A model generated the notes under the pieces. It did not search any database. It was not told the DNA's origin and saw only the letters and a list, made by a program, of their open reading frames with translations. Source: Agarophyton chilense (Eukaryota; Rhodophyta; Florideophyceae; Gracilariales; Gracilariaceae). From it: DNA of 64,000 bases. Of this stretch, positions 49,879 to 60,900 are shown one piece after another. The stretch is taken from contig JARGXX010000071.1 of assembly GCA_030374765.1 (NCBI GenBank), positions 248,001 to 312,000 of the forward strand, given 5' to 3'. Numbering within the stretch: position 1 is the first letter of the stretch; each line of letters begins with the position of its first letter. The position numbers and the translations under genes are program-made.

Positions 49879-51746
49879 TGGCGCCGTCGCGTCCACCCCG
49901 CGCGCCGGCGCGCGTCCTGCGCGACCCTAAGGAGCTTCTCAAGAGGCGCGGTGCCGACCTGCTGCGAAAGATTTCCGACCGCGATCGCTACGGCATCTTC
50001 CTGCAGCCCGTCGACGTCGACGCCATCGACGGCTATGCGCAGCTCATCGCGCGTCCCATGGACCTGGCCACATGCCAGAACAACCTCGCCATGGGCGTGT
50101 ATCGCACGCCCATGGAGCTCCGCGCAGACCTCGACCTCATCTGGTCCAACTGCTGTACCTTCAACGCCGACAACTCCATCTATTTCAAGGAGGCCGTTCG
50201 TCTACGCGCCCTCGCCGCGCGTTACTACGACGACCTTATTCGCGCACTCGTCAAGGACGGCGTCGCCGCAGCGCTGGGTCTTTCTCGCGGCGGCGGCGGC
50301 GGCCCCTCCTCCTCGGCCCGCCTCCCGCCGCGCCGCCCGCCGCGCCCGCGCTCCACCGACCTTTCCGCTCGTCTGCAGTCGCCTTCGCTGCTGCATTCTG
50401 ACATGCACTCCGTCGACGCCGACGCCGACACGCAGTCCGCCTCCGCCAGCGCTTCGGCTGCGCATGCTTCGTCGCGCGACGTGCATCTGCGACGGGCGCG
50501 CGCCAGTTACGACGCCGCAGTCGCAGCCGCTGCCTCCGCCACGCACGAAGCGCGCCAGGCCGCACACAATGCTGGTTTACCGGATGCACCTCCTTCCAAT
50601 GAAGAGCCAATCTTCAACGGTCCCAACAACGAGCTTCGCGACGCGTCGTCCTCGCAGTACGACGCACCTTTTCCGCGCAAGTTCTCCGTGCTACAGAGTG
50701 AACGAATTCGCGACAGCTGCACACAGATTCCGCTTGCTTGGCGGAGAATCGGGCGGTGGCACTGGCGTGGGGCCACGCAGCCACCCATTCTTTCGGAGGA
50801 GCGCGCGCGCAATGTGCGGTATGGGTTGCAGTTTGAACGCTTCGTGACGGAGTCCGCGCCCATGGCGCGGCGCTTGCTGGCGACTGTTCTTGATGCCCAC
50901 GTCGTCCAGCAGCATGATGTTGCTCTGTTGGAAAAGGGCTGGTCCTCGGGCGCCGGCGTTGTGCACGCTGCTGAGCCCGGGTATAGAAAGAAGTCAGCCG
51001 CACCCACAGCGAACGGGATGCATGGCGATGGAAGGAAGAATGGGGTGACGGATGCGATGGATGTACAGAGAGAAGAAACAGCGACGAAAGCAAACGGTGA
51101 CGGCAGGACGCCCAAATCTAGAAAGCGTCCGCGCAGCAACCACGAGACGAGCTTGGTGAACGGCGATTACACGAATCGCAACGGTGGCGCGTTTGCCGGG
51201 CAGCTCAAGGAATTGATTGGACACAAGAGACTGAAGCAAGTTGCAGCACAGCGCGTCGAGGAGCTGTACCAATCCAGCCTGTCGGTGCCGCCGAAACAGT
51301 CCATCTACCGCGTGCGCTCGTTGCTACGGGCCAAGGGAATCGACCCCAAATTCGTGAGCTCGCTCATGACGGACGATCCCGTGAGTTACAATGCACCCTC
51401 GGTAGGCGAGACGCACAACAACGGCACACAAGACGTGATGTCCACGTCGCACCAGCGAAAGATAGACATGCTGCTCCACAGCAACTACGAAATCATGATG
51501 AACGTGCTGCGGTTGCGCGCGCTGAGGGAGAACTGTGCGGAGAGCACGGTGGAAAGCGTTGAGGATAAGGAGCGCGATAGTGTAGAGAGACTGGCAGATG
51601 GATTGGCTTTGGCTGTGCGTAGCTTGCCGCCGCGCTTGGTGGTGCACTCGGTGGACGCGGCGGAAAGTGCGCTGATGATGGCGGAGACAATCGCCGGTAG
51701 GCAATCGGCTGGCGCCGGCGGTGACGGTGGCGGCGCCGACGCATAG
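49878..51746 (+). CDS. Bromodomain protein (divergent partner)
   Basis: 622 residues from ATG 49878 (GCC-ATG-G context); an upstream in-frame ATG at 49692 would add poly-Val from a triplet repeat and is less likely. The bromodomain spans about 14-120: RDRYGIFLQPVDVDAIDGYA, ARPMDLATCQNNLAMGVYRT and DLDLIWSNCCTFNADNSIYF, with Asn kept and Phe before it, as in the neighbour at 46187-49345. Poly-Gly and Ser/Ala/Asp-rich linkers follow, then a conserved-looking block (GLQFERFVTESAPMARRLLA) and C-terminal helices (LKELIGHKRLKQVAAQRVEE; RKIDMLLHSNYEIMMNVLRL). The shared RPMDL and DLDLIWSNC wording suggests both genes arose by duplication. Probably a nuclear acetyl-lysine reader; the complex is unknown. 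Confidence 0.8.
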
Positions 51747-52005
51747 CACCTTCGTTTCTCTTGCTGCGCGTGGCTTGTTGCCGTGGACAGACGACACGAG
51801 TGGCGCCGCCTCCGCTCACTGTAAATGTAATTCGGCCATGTTTTCGCCCTGAGATGAGTGCCGCGTTGACCGTTTCGCGCGCTACATAACACAACCATTC
51901 ATTGTCCGAGTCCTTCATAGCGCGCTAACGGCTGCTGTCCTACAGACATCTTCGCCCCTTTCACCCCCTTCCCCGCTCGCTACGGTTTGGAGTCTTGTGC
52001 GCAAT

Positions 52006-52523
52006 ATGGCCGCCGCGTTCGACTTCGTCAGCTTTCCGGCTTTCTTCATCGGCTGGATGGTGCACATGACCATGGGCATGGTAAGCAGAATCAGCCTTCA
52101 TTCCGTGTCGGCCCTCCCCGTTACTCAATACCCTACTAACTTGCCTCTGCCCACGCTGGCCCCCGCCCCCGCTCCCAGATTTGGTATTCCACCCCGGTGT
52201 TCGGGAAGGCGTTCATTCAGCTCGCGCTCAAAGGTAAGCTGCCTTCAAAACCGGACCCGCGCGCCATGTTTGCCGCCGTGTTTGGAACGGCCACAGCCAT
52301 CCCGTTCTTCTCATTCTTGTTACGCGTCGCCAATTGTCGAGGAGGTGGTGAAGGCGCGCTGTGGGGATTGGCGTTTGGCGTTTTCTTTGACTCTGGTTTG
52401 AATGCTTCGCACTCGTTCTTTGAGAACCGCCCCTTTGCGCTGTTTGTTTTGCATAGGGGGTATCATTGCGTGAGCTTGGCTCTTGTGGGCGCTGTGCTTG
52501 GTCGCCTTTGTGGCGTTGCTTGA
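52006..52523 (+). CDS. DUF1761 membrane protein, copy 1 (two exons)
   Basis: Exons 52006-52080 and 52179-52523, joined across a 98-bp GTAAGC...CCCAG phase-0 intron; 139 residues. The N-terminal helix (FVSFPAFFIGWMVHM) is followed after the intron by IWYSTPVFGKAFIQ, the conserved W-Y-(S)-P-x-FG-K-x-W/F motif of DUF1761. Two or three further hydrophobic helices follow (AIPFFSFLLRVANC; ALWGLAFGVFFDSG; LFVLHRGYHCVSLALVGAVL). The family consists of small membrane proteins of unknown function. A paralogue with the same intron position lies 0.5 kb downstream. Confidence 0.75.
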
Positions 52524-53023
52524 GCATTGTTTTCTTTTCATTTGTGTTTCTATCTTGTCGGGCTAGTATTTACACTCAATCGAGATGCCGCAAGTCCCAA
52601 GTTACAAAACGTGCTGCGCAAATTTGTACCCTTCATATGATGGTTCATTCTGTATAGCCTGATCAATATGCTCAATTGCGGTAAACACGTCATCTCGCTC
52701 TAGCTGTGTCGCGTCCCTATTCAGCGCGATAAACTTAAAAGAGATCAACTTTGAATTCAAATCGTCTTGAAATACCAAAGCTTGCACCTCAGCCACTGGC
52801 GGGAAATCCCACGTCGAAAATAGCGATTGGTTCCCGGCGGGCATCTGCGCCGGAGTTGGGCGCATCCGCTGTCCCGCTCCCCGTCTCGAGTTTGCCTTCG
52901 ACTTGAAACGTCGCACTGTTCCCGACTCGCACCCTACTTCGAACAATTATATCATAACGTCTTGCTAGGAATTCCATTCCTCGACCCCACGTCCGATGTG
53001 AGCCCATTTGCCGTCGCCTGCTC
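52524..53023 (-). other. Intergenic with a minus-strand open frame
   Basis: A 114-codon minus frame at 52602-52946 ends in EHIDQAIQNEPSYEGYKFAQ and HVL. It shows no recognised motif. It overlaps the presumed promoter of the second DUF1761 gene and may be chance; a small hypothetical gene is possible. Confidence 0.3.
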
Positions 53024-53576
53024 ATGAACGTGCCCGGTATGGCGCCCATGTTTGGTTATTTCAGCGTTCCGGCTTTTGTTGCGTCATGCCTTGTTAACTT
53101 CATCGTCACAACGGTACGAACACGCTTTCGCTCATTTCAACTGCAAGTTGTTCAGCACGAAAAAGAAAACGAATTCAGTGTTCCAAGACTTCTGACCACT
53201 TCTAATCGTGTACTTTTTGCGATAGGTGTGGTATTCAACGCCTGTATTTGGTGCCACATCTAAGCGCCTGGCATTTGGCAGACGGAGGAGAAACAAATTG
53301 ACACAGCAGGGAATCATCACATCTGTTTTAGGAAGCATCTTCTCATTCTCATTCTTCTCGTTTATTCTTCATATTGTCAAGTGCAAAGGCGCCGTCGATG
53401 GCGCTTTATGGGGCTTGGCACTTGGGTTTTTCTTTGATTCGGGACTCAATGTCTCACACAGCTTTTTTGAAAAGCGTCCGTTTGCTTTGTTTTTAGTTCA
53501 CAGGGGATGTCATGCCGTGTCTCTCACGCTTGCTGGTATTGTTCTTGGGTTGTTGTGTGGCAATCCGGGTTTGTAG
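53024..53576 (+). CDS. DUF1761 membrane protein, copy 2 (two exons)
   Basis: Exons 53024-53113 and 53226-53576, with a 112-bp phase-0 intron (GTACGA...GATAG); 146 residues. Same architecture as copy 1: FGYFSVPAFVASCLVNFIVT, then VWYSTPVFGA right after the intron, IFSFSFFSFILHIVKCKGAV, ALWGLALGFFFDSGLNVSHS and FALFLVHRGCHAVSLTLAGI. Blocks GALWGLA, FFDSGLN-SHSFFE and RPFAL are shared with copy 1, so this is a tandem duplication followed by divergence. Start chosen at the first ATG that gives a hydrophobic N-terminus. Confidence 0.75.
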
Positions 53577-54297
53577 CGCTGGTATGTTTACGCTTCCTTT
53601 CAGAACAGCGTGGATATGCTGAAGCTTCACCGGCGTTTAGTTTACTGGGATGAAATTCGAACGCGGTACACTTCGCCGTTAGTTTGCTTCACTATATTCA
53701 CACCAGAGAACGGGATAGGAAGTGCTGTCTCCGGACTGAGAATCAAGTGTCAGTTGCGGGGAATAATAGGTCCGGGGTTTCTTTCTGCGATATCAGTCGT
53801 TCACATTATACACATTGCAGACCAGAACTGGTCTCTCTGGTTTGAATCGTTATCGCGAACATTTTAGAAGTTTTCAATGAGGGTAAAAGACTTATTTAAT
53901 CTCGTTTGTATCCACATTTCGCACAACCAACGGGAATCTTCTCTGCAAAGCAACGTACTGATTCACTCTTACTCTTTCTGGAAACACGCCCCATCGGACC
54001 CCAAGTGACACAGCATTTGTGGGCAGGATTCCTGTCCTGTCCGAAAACTATGATTCCTTAATTGAAGGCTGTGCAACAAGTCTGTGATTCATCAAAAACT
54101 ACGAAACTATAAAGCCAAATAGTTTCAGACCAGGTTTGTGTGACGATGAGAAACGAGAACAGCAAAGGAATATCCTTGATTCAATCGCACGAGTGATAAA
54201 AAGTTATTCCGTAAGGACTGTTCCAATCAAGTATAGTACCCCTGCTTTGCTAATTAAACGAAAGACCGCTCATATTAATAGAAAAGCCTTGCTCCTC
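53577..54297. other. Intergenic, no gene recognised
   Basis: AT-rich sequence between the second DUF1761 gene and the GluRS stop. An 85-codon + frame at 53610-53867 shows no known motif. Confidence 0.45.
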
Positions 54298-55881
54298 TCA
54301 CCTTCTGGCAACTTTCCCATCGGGAATTTCAATCAACGTAAGCGGAGGAACAGTACTGTCACAGATATAGTATCCTCGGCGCTCTAATTGGATTGTATCT
54401 CCTTTTTGCAATAGTCGAAGATTGATGTCTCCTTTCAACATTTTGATCTGCTCACTATCCTTGTTAATGAAGTCCTCAAAATCGTCTTCTTCTTCAAGAC
54501 GATCCTTGGTCAAAATATCCGAATACGAACAAACCTTTAATGGTACAAGGTCTTCCACATCTGCCAACCACGTAACCTTTTTCGTTCCCTTAAAATTCTG
54601 GTCGTCAGGAAGAAACTTAGCTCGTAGGCTTCCATCCTCATTGCGATGGGTAATCTCCATGTTACCCCAATCCATGAAAGTTACCTTCTCCCCTACATCA
54701 ATGCTTGCAGCGTCTTCGCCTTCAATCAAGATTTTACTCTTGTAAATTACATACTTGGTTCCTATTGTAGGGTTCTTCTTGTGCTTTGGTAAACTTTTGA
54801 CTTCCTCCTCGGCATTGGTGACCGTCACCTGCTTTGCATCTGATATGTCTAAGGCTACATGACGAGGTGCCAGAGGGTCAATGACACGCTTGTTTACAGT
54901 CCAAATCTTATCCCATTCCTGCGTCGTATTGTTCCTAGACGCGCCCTGAGATAGAATGAATGCTCGCAATCCTTGAATGGTCATTCCTCTTCTACGAATT
55001 CCTTGAATGGTAGGAAAACGTGGATCATCCCAAGAACGGGCAGCTCCAATGTCAACGAGCTTTTGTAACTTGCGTTTCGACAAGACGGTGCGAACAAAGT
55101 CAAGCCTCGAAAACTCCCAGATGGCCGCACACCGTACTCCAGCAGCTTTGCAAAACCACTGATACTGCTTTTCACGGTCCTTGTACTCTAGAGAACGCAA
55201 AGCATGAGTGACACCTTCCCAAGAATCAACGAGAGGGCAAGAAAAATCATACGTTGGATACACATTGTACTTGTCTCCTGTGCGGTGGTGTGGTACTTTT
55301 TTCGTACGATACATGGTAGGATCTCTAAGAGTCCCGTTCTTGTGTCTAATGTCAAACTTAGCCCGCAATACGCATTTCTCACCTTCCTCACTACCGATGA
55401 GCATTTCCCGCCACAATCGCATGTTCTCGTCAACGCTCTGTGTACGGTATTGGTTGGCTTCTTTCTTCAAACGTTGGGCCTTCATCTCTTCCGCTGGGGT
55501 AGGGTCTACATATGCCTTGTCTTCCGTGATAAGACGCTCTGCAACTTCAAGCAGCTTCGGAAAGTAGTCAGAAGTATATTCAACGACGTCCGGTTTGATA
55601 CCTAGACGATCAAGATCCAGGACGATGGAATCCTCAAATCCTTGAGTAGCTTTTTCGGTGTTTGTGTCATCAAAGCGAACAATCAGTTTTCCTTCGTAGT
55701 GCCTAGCAAAATAATCGTTGAGAAGCGCAGCCTTAGCATGACCAATATGCAGAAAACCACTGGGCTCTGGCGGGAATCGAGTGACCACTTTTCCCTTTTC
55801 CGCACCCTTCAAACCCACATCCATATTCCCCTTGCTTTTCACAAGGCGCATGACATCGCCCCAGGAATCATGCTTCGTCAT
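54298..55881 (-). CDS. GluRS: Glutamyl-tRNA synthetase, eukaryotic cytosolic type, short N-terminus
   Basis: 527 residues from ATG 55881. Class I synthetase that charges tRNA-Glu. RFPPEPSGFLHIGHAKAALL holds the HIGH motif (45-48), and PSG rather than PNG points to GluRS over GlnRS. VYPTYDFSCPLVDSWEGVTH and LSKRKL (267-272, KMSKS-like) agree. The archaeal/eukaryotic beta-barrel anticodon-binding part follows (NPTIGTKYVIYKSKI; FMDWGNMEITHRNEDGSLRA). It lacks the N-terminal GST-like domain of many eukaryotic GluRS. TTTTTTTATTGCAG just upstream (minus strand, ending at 55912) looks like a 3' splice site, so a 5' UTR intron or an unseen upstream exon is possible. Divergent from PAF1. Confidence 0.88.
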   Translation of the reverse strand: MTKHDSWGDVMRLVKSKGNMDVGLKGAEKGKVVTRFPPEPSGFLHIGHAKAALLNDYFARHYEGKLIVRFDDTNTEKATQGFEDSIVLDLDRLGIKPDVVEYTSDYFPKLLEVAERLITEDKAYVDPTPAEEMKAQRLKKEANQYRTQSVDENMRLWREMLIGSEEGEKCVLRAKFDIRHKNGTLRDPTMYRTKKVPHHRTGDKYNVYPTYDFSCPLVDSWEGVTHALRSLEYKDREKQYQWFCKAAGVRCAAIWEFSRLDFVRTVLSKRKLQKLVDIGAARSWDDPRFPTIQGIRRRGMTIQGLRAFILSQGASRNNTTQEWDKIWTVNKRVIDPLAPRHVALDISDAKQVTVTNAEEEVKSLPKHKKNPTIGTKYVIYKSKILIEGEDAASIDVGEKVTFMDWGNMEITHRNEDGSLRAKFLPDDQNFKGTKKVTWLADVEDLVPLKVCSYSDILTKDRLEEEDDFEDFINKDSEQIKMLKGDINLRLLQKGDTIQLERRGYYICDSTVPPLTLIEIPDGKVARR

Positions 55882-56436
55882 GGCTGCTGCAGAGTGCGAT
55901 TTGATCTGCAATAAAAAAACCTGATCGGTTAAGTCTCTCGTACCTTCGATTTGATGAACGGAGTTCAGTTTACCTCGCCAGAATTGTACCGGTTATCTAC
56001 TTGCATACATCCACTGGTCCCTTTTTCAGGCCGCAAGGTAGTTGCTTGATTTCGAGTGCAAGGAGACTCTGTAATCGAGTATCTGCACAGTGACGCAGAA
56101 AAGGATTCGAAATTTTGGCGAAAAGCTGTCACCTTCAATGCATAAATTGTTCTTTTCCTTGAAGATATTGTTCTTTCTTTAATGCCCTTTCGTCAGTTGG
56201 AAGTGTTCCGCCACACCTTCTGTTCTCTTTCAGTCTCCTTCTACTTCTCAAGCAGTCTGTCCCAAACCCTGCGACGTTTCCCAATTATTGCCCTCCCCTC
56301 TCTTCTCTGAACAAATCCCTTGGAGAAAGCGTAATTGGTGCGAGCTGGTTTTCAGAGAAAAAGAGTTGAAAAGCCGTAAAACCACGTTTTGCATCGTTTC
56401 GTTCTTTGGCGAGCGCAGTCAGCAATATCAACCAAA
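55882..56436. promoter_or_regulatory. Divergent promoter region GluRS / PAF1
   Basis: 555 bp between two divergent start codons. On the minus strand, possible donor sites (GGTAAACTG near 55972, GGTACGAG near 55945) with the acceptor at 55912 would make a small 5' UTR intron for GluRS. The half next to PAF1 is pyrimidine-rich (about 56200-56310). No other gene seen. Confidence 0.4.
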
Positions 56437-57786
56437 ATGTCAACGCCGTACGAGAAGCTGATTAGACCCGCTTCTCAACAATCTGGTGGAAGGGAAAGGA
56501 CTGTACCACCTGCACAATCGGCCTCAGCTGCTAAGAAAATGTTAAAGAGACCCGCTCGTATTGAAAAGCCACAACTACCGTTCAACGTGCGTGCTCGGTT
56601 TAGATTTGATGTCCCACCACCGCCTATGGATCCAAAAATGTTGCTGGGAACTTTATCTACTGCTTCGTACGCCGAACCACATTTTTCCCAACTCGAGCGC
56701 GATTTTCGACCGAGTGCGATTCCGTCTAATCCGACCCACGGACTTCGTGTAAATCTTGTGGATACTCAGTTGTACAAAGAACCGGCCAGATTGAATGCAG
56801 AAGATATTTCTTTGTTGGAAACTGTCATGAAAGGTCGTTCTGGAGGCGACTTGCTCAATTCCAGAAACAGTGCACCCAACAAGATGAGAAACCCAGGAAT
56901 GCCGCCTCCTCCTCGCAAGCCGGAGACTACTAATGCTCCCTGGATGAGAAGAATGGCCTACGATGAGTACGATAGAACTGCACACAAGAACGTACATGCC
57001 GTAGATCTTGCAGCAGAGATGCAAGAAATCAATCGGAAGAAGGAAGAGAGGTTTGAAAAGTCTCGTAGCGAGAGATTACTTAAGTCGTTCAAGGCTCCTT
57101 CTCGTAACATGAAACATCCCGGAAGAAAAACGGGAAACGTCAAGCCTGTGAGTGCCGCCCCTATTTACCCGGACTTTCTTCACATGTTGAGAGAGCTTGT
57201 TTGTGTGGAGGTAGACAAGGACGAGGTTTTGACTGTGTCGCAACGAGCTAAGAATGATCTGGAGGCAGCGGAGGAGTCGTTGCGAACAACTGCTACTGTG
57301 TCTGTTGCGGAGCGCGGTGCGAATCGAGGAACACAGAAATTCGTTGCGAGTTACACTCCTACCTTAAAGACTCTTCAGAAACGGAAGCGAATGACGGAGG
57401 AGAAAGAATCGGATGGGGGTCAAAAGAGAAACAAAGTTTGTTTTAGTGAAAAGGAAGATTACCAATGGGTTGGAGAGTATTCAATACGAGAGGGAAAGTT
57501 TGAGGATCCTCGAGTGTCTGGAATATATGGAAGGTCATGCTTTGCAATAACAGAGCATACCATGCCCGGGGGAAAAGCGCGAGTTGTCACTGCTGCTCGA
57601 GTCGGAACCATGTGGAAATTGTCTCGACGTCCACAAACGACTGGGACGAAGTTAGGAAAGAATGGTTTAAGGATTACTTTGCAACCTGACCTGGACGAGA
57701 CGAACGACGGCCACCTAAAGTCATTGCTAACTGGGGCAAAAGCCAAAAACAAGGTTAAGGCGGAATCAAAGAATTCGAGACGGTGA
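56437..57786 (+). CDS. PAF1: RNA polymerase II-associated factor PAF1
   Basis: 449 residues from ATG 56437 (CCAAAATG); the frame extends upstream only with non-ATG codons. PAF1 signature in the first 130 residues: FNVRARFRFDVPPPPMDPKM, YAEPHFSQLERDF and LRVNLVDTQLYKEPARLNAE, then DISLLETV (the 'RY...P.PFDPK...D.G..IDLI....Y......L...D..LL' pattern). A second conserved block (NAPWMRRMAYDEYDRTAHKN, the WLRKTEYIS equivalent) and the C-terminal WVGEYSIREGKFEDP region follow. The PAF1 complex accompanies elongating Pol II and promotes histone modification. The C-terminus is Lys-rich. It converges with MTR4, 162 bp between stops. Confidence 0.8.
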   Translation: MSTPYEKLIRPASQQSGGRERTVPPAQSASAAKKMLKRPARIEKPQLPFNVRARFRFDVPPPPMDPKMLLGTLSTASYAEPHFSQLERDFRPSAIPSNPTHGLRVNLVDTQLYKEPARLNAEDISLLETVMKGRSGGDLLNSRNSAPNKMRNPGMPPPPRKPETTNAPWMRRMAYDEYDRTAHKNVHAVDLAAEMQEINRKKEERFEKSRSERLLKSFKAPSRNMKHPGRKTGNVKPVSAAPIYPDFLHMLRELVCVEVDKDEVLTVSQRAKNDLEAAEESLRTTATVSVAERGANRGTQKFVASYTPTLKTLQKRKRMTEEKESDGGQKRNKVCFSEKEDYQWVGEYSIREGKFEDPRVSGIYGRSCFAITEHTMPGGKARVVTAARVGTMWKLSRRPQTTGTKLGKNGLRITLQPDLDETNDGHLKSLLTGAKAKNKVKAESKNSRR

Positions 57787-57948
57787 TTAAAATGGATTTG
57801 TTATCATCCCGTATTGCCGTGGTGCAGAATCGAATTCCAATATTCAGAACAATGGGTTGTCCAGGTGGGCGAGGGTAAATTTTCCATAGATGTAATATGA
57901 AGAGAGATTGTCCATACATCCTGTCTCTGTGCGTGTTTCTGCCCTTCG

Positions 57949-60900
57949 CTAAACGTAGAGAGAGGCGTGGAAGGGAATCCCCCGTTTCAAAGCCTTTGAG
58001 CCCGCTTCAATTTTTTCTTCCAGCTCGGTGTTGCCAATAGACTTCACAGCAGCAACCAGTTGCCGTAAGAGTTCCTCTAGGCGGCGAAGGCATCGAATGA
58101 CACTTCCTTCGAATAAATCTGCTATCTCACATATACTTGAAAAGCTTTGACCCTTGCACCAATAGTATGCTATCCTCATCGCATTTGGGTTGAACGATTC
58201 CAAAAACACATCCACGTCGAGAGGAATGTTGCTTTCCTTTGTCACGGTCCCTACTCGTGTTGCTACTGTCTTCAATGAATCAAACCCGGCCTGCAGCTCC
58301 TTCTCTAATTTCAGATTCTCGTCAATCTTCCCTTCATCCAATACAAAACACGAGCAGACTGCAACAAGCACGGCCGGGTCCATGTTGTTGAGAGATCCAC
58401 CCAGCAATAGCTCAGTCAGAACGAGTTCATTCGCAGAGTTTATCTCACACGCAACTCGTCCTTTTACCTCAACAACGTCTTCGTTGTTGATAAAGCCAAG
58501 GCGTCTTAAGACGCGTTTCATTCGTTTCAGTTCGTCTTTCAGGATTATTCCTTTCGCAATTTTCAGTTGATGTTTAACTGCTTTTATCTCTTCATTCTTT
58601 TGCTGCCGTTTTGTCCATTGCTTATGAAGCACTTTTATCTTGGGACTCTTGGCCACTGGTGATGCTATCATAGCTTCGTCAAGGGCTTCCACTTTTTTCA
58701 AGAGAATAGCAAGATTCTCATCAGCAATCCCAAGATCACTGAAGGGGTCCAGCATTGGAATATTATCCGGATATCTCCGCAGAGCTTCACTCACTGACCT
58801 GCCGACTGTCGCCCGGTTTTCGATAGGACGAAGATCTTCAGGTTTCACCACTCGTATAGCGGAAAGCCCGTCTATGTCTTTCAAGGAGAAACTGCACACA
58901 ACCCACTCCTCCTTCTCTGACTTGCGACCGTCTCTGTACGTCGAATGTCCGGAATTTGGTATATTCTTGTATGGGCGAGCTCTACTTCCCTTATTACCGC
59001 TCCCTGCGACACATCGCACCAACACCTGAACTTTGTACCGTTCTTCCTCTGCTTTTTTAGCCACACCCGTTGCATGTCTAATGCAATCGACGATAGCACC
59101 CCACCCAAAATCTGAGTTCGAGTTGGCTTCTCGTATTCTTACCACACGCCCTCCTTGAAGAAAGGGTAAAATGTATGAGGGTTTGTGAATTGCATCTCTA
59201 ACTTCTGTTCTGAGCTTTTCGGAAACATCCCGCATCTTAAAGTAGGATCTCACTTCGTGCTCCTCTACGCCGATATCCCAACCACCAAGAGGAATGGAGT
59301 CTCTTTCGGCCTCCAGCTCTTGGAGTTTCTGCTCGTTTGCGGGGAGGGCTCTATCTGCTTGAAATTGGGCCAGAGATCGTGCAATTACGTATTCCGGATC
59401 TGCTTCTTCTGCCCTCAAGAGATTGATGAGCATATTATATCCGAGTTTAAACGTTGATTTAAGTGGGTCCGCCGAACCACTCATTATCCGTTTCGCCGTC
59501 GCTGGTTCAAGTTTTTCATCAGTCATAAGAATAGCGACGCCCCGCTTATCAAGACCACGTCGGCCAGCACGTCCACTCATTTGAACATATTCACCACCCG
59601 CAAGTTGTCTGAATTGTGAGCCGTCAAACTTCCTTATGTTAGTAAACACTACAGTTTTTGCGGGCATGTTTAGTCCCATCGCGAATGTTTCTGTAGCAAA
59701 GAGGCATTTCAAGAGGCCTTCTTGGAAAAGAAGCTCTATGACTTCCTTTATGATCGGAAGAAGTCCAGAATGGTGGATGCCTATACCGCTTTCCAACAGC
59801 GGGAATATAGCGGTGATTTGAGGAAGATTTTGGTCTTCTTCATTCAATGAAGCTACGGCGTTTTCAAAAACCTGAGCTATATTGCTTCGATCTTCTTCAC
59901 TGCTGAAATTTAGTTGCGACATCTGCATTGCCATAGCTTCACAATCTTTCCTTGAAAACGAGAACACAATAACCGGTTCAAAATGCCTATCCATAATTTC
60001 TTTGACGACCTTGAAGCAATCTGTCTTCCCAGGCCCTTCAGACTTTCGCTTCCTTCGCTTGTCTTTCCGTAAACCGACCGATGATTCTTTCTCCCTTTCT
60101 TTCGTCGATTCCAATTCCCTCATGGCTGCTTCGAAAGCGTCAATATGAAACTGCCCCTTGGCATCAACTACAAGATGCAGCCCTTTTCCTCCAGACGGAT
60201 GAATATAATGCTCAAGGGGAACGGGTCTGGTGTCGGTGTAAATAGTATGACAAGGTTGGTTCTTCAAGTGTGCGATCCACTCCGAAAATTCTCTGGCATT
60301 TGGTATGGTAGCACTTAAGAAAACAAAACGAACATTTTGCGGAACAAGAATGATTGTTTCTTCCCAGACAACACCCCGCTCTTTATCCCGCATGTAATGA
60401 ACTTCATCAAAAATTACCCAGGACACTTCCCTCACAACTTCACTACCCCTGTAAAGCATACTCCTTAGAATTTCCGTAGTCATGACCAGACAAGAAGCGT
60501 TCTTGTTAATCGTTACGTCTCCTGTCATGAGCCCAACATCTTGAAATTCATCCTCTAGTTCCCGATACTTTTGATTGCTCAGAGCTTTGATTGGGCTAGT
60601 GTATATAACCCTTTGCTTGTCGCGCAGAGCTAGAGCTATTGCATACTCCGCAACTACGGTTTTACCCGCGCTCGTATGGGCAGCTACAAGAACACTTTCG
60701 TTTCGTTCAAGGCATTTAACGCTTTCTCGTTGGAATGAATCGAGAGAGAACGCGTACTCTTTCGCTGGGTTTTGAGGCATATTCAGCGCGGAAATGTCAT
60801 ATTCCTCGGAACAATCTCCAGGAAGAGACACGTCATGCTTGCATGAAGTTTTCAACATGGGTGGAGACTCGCCAAGCTTTTCGGGAACCACCGAAGGGCC

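Noticed and set aside
53610-53867. 85-codon + strand frame after the second DUF1761 gene
   Set aside because: No similarity to a family, no clear start context, and length within chance expectation for AT-rich DNA.
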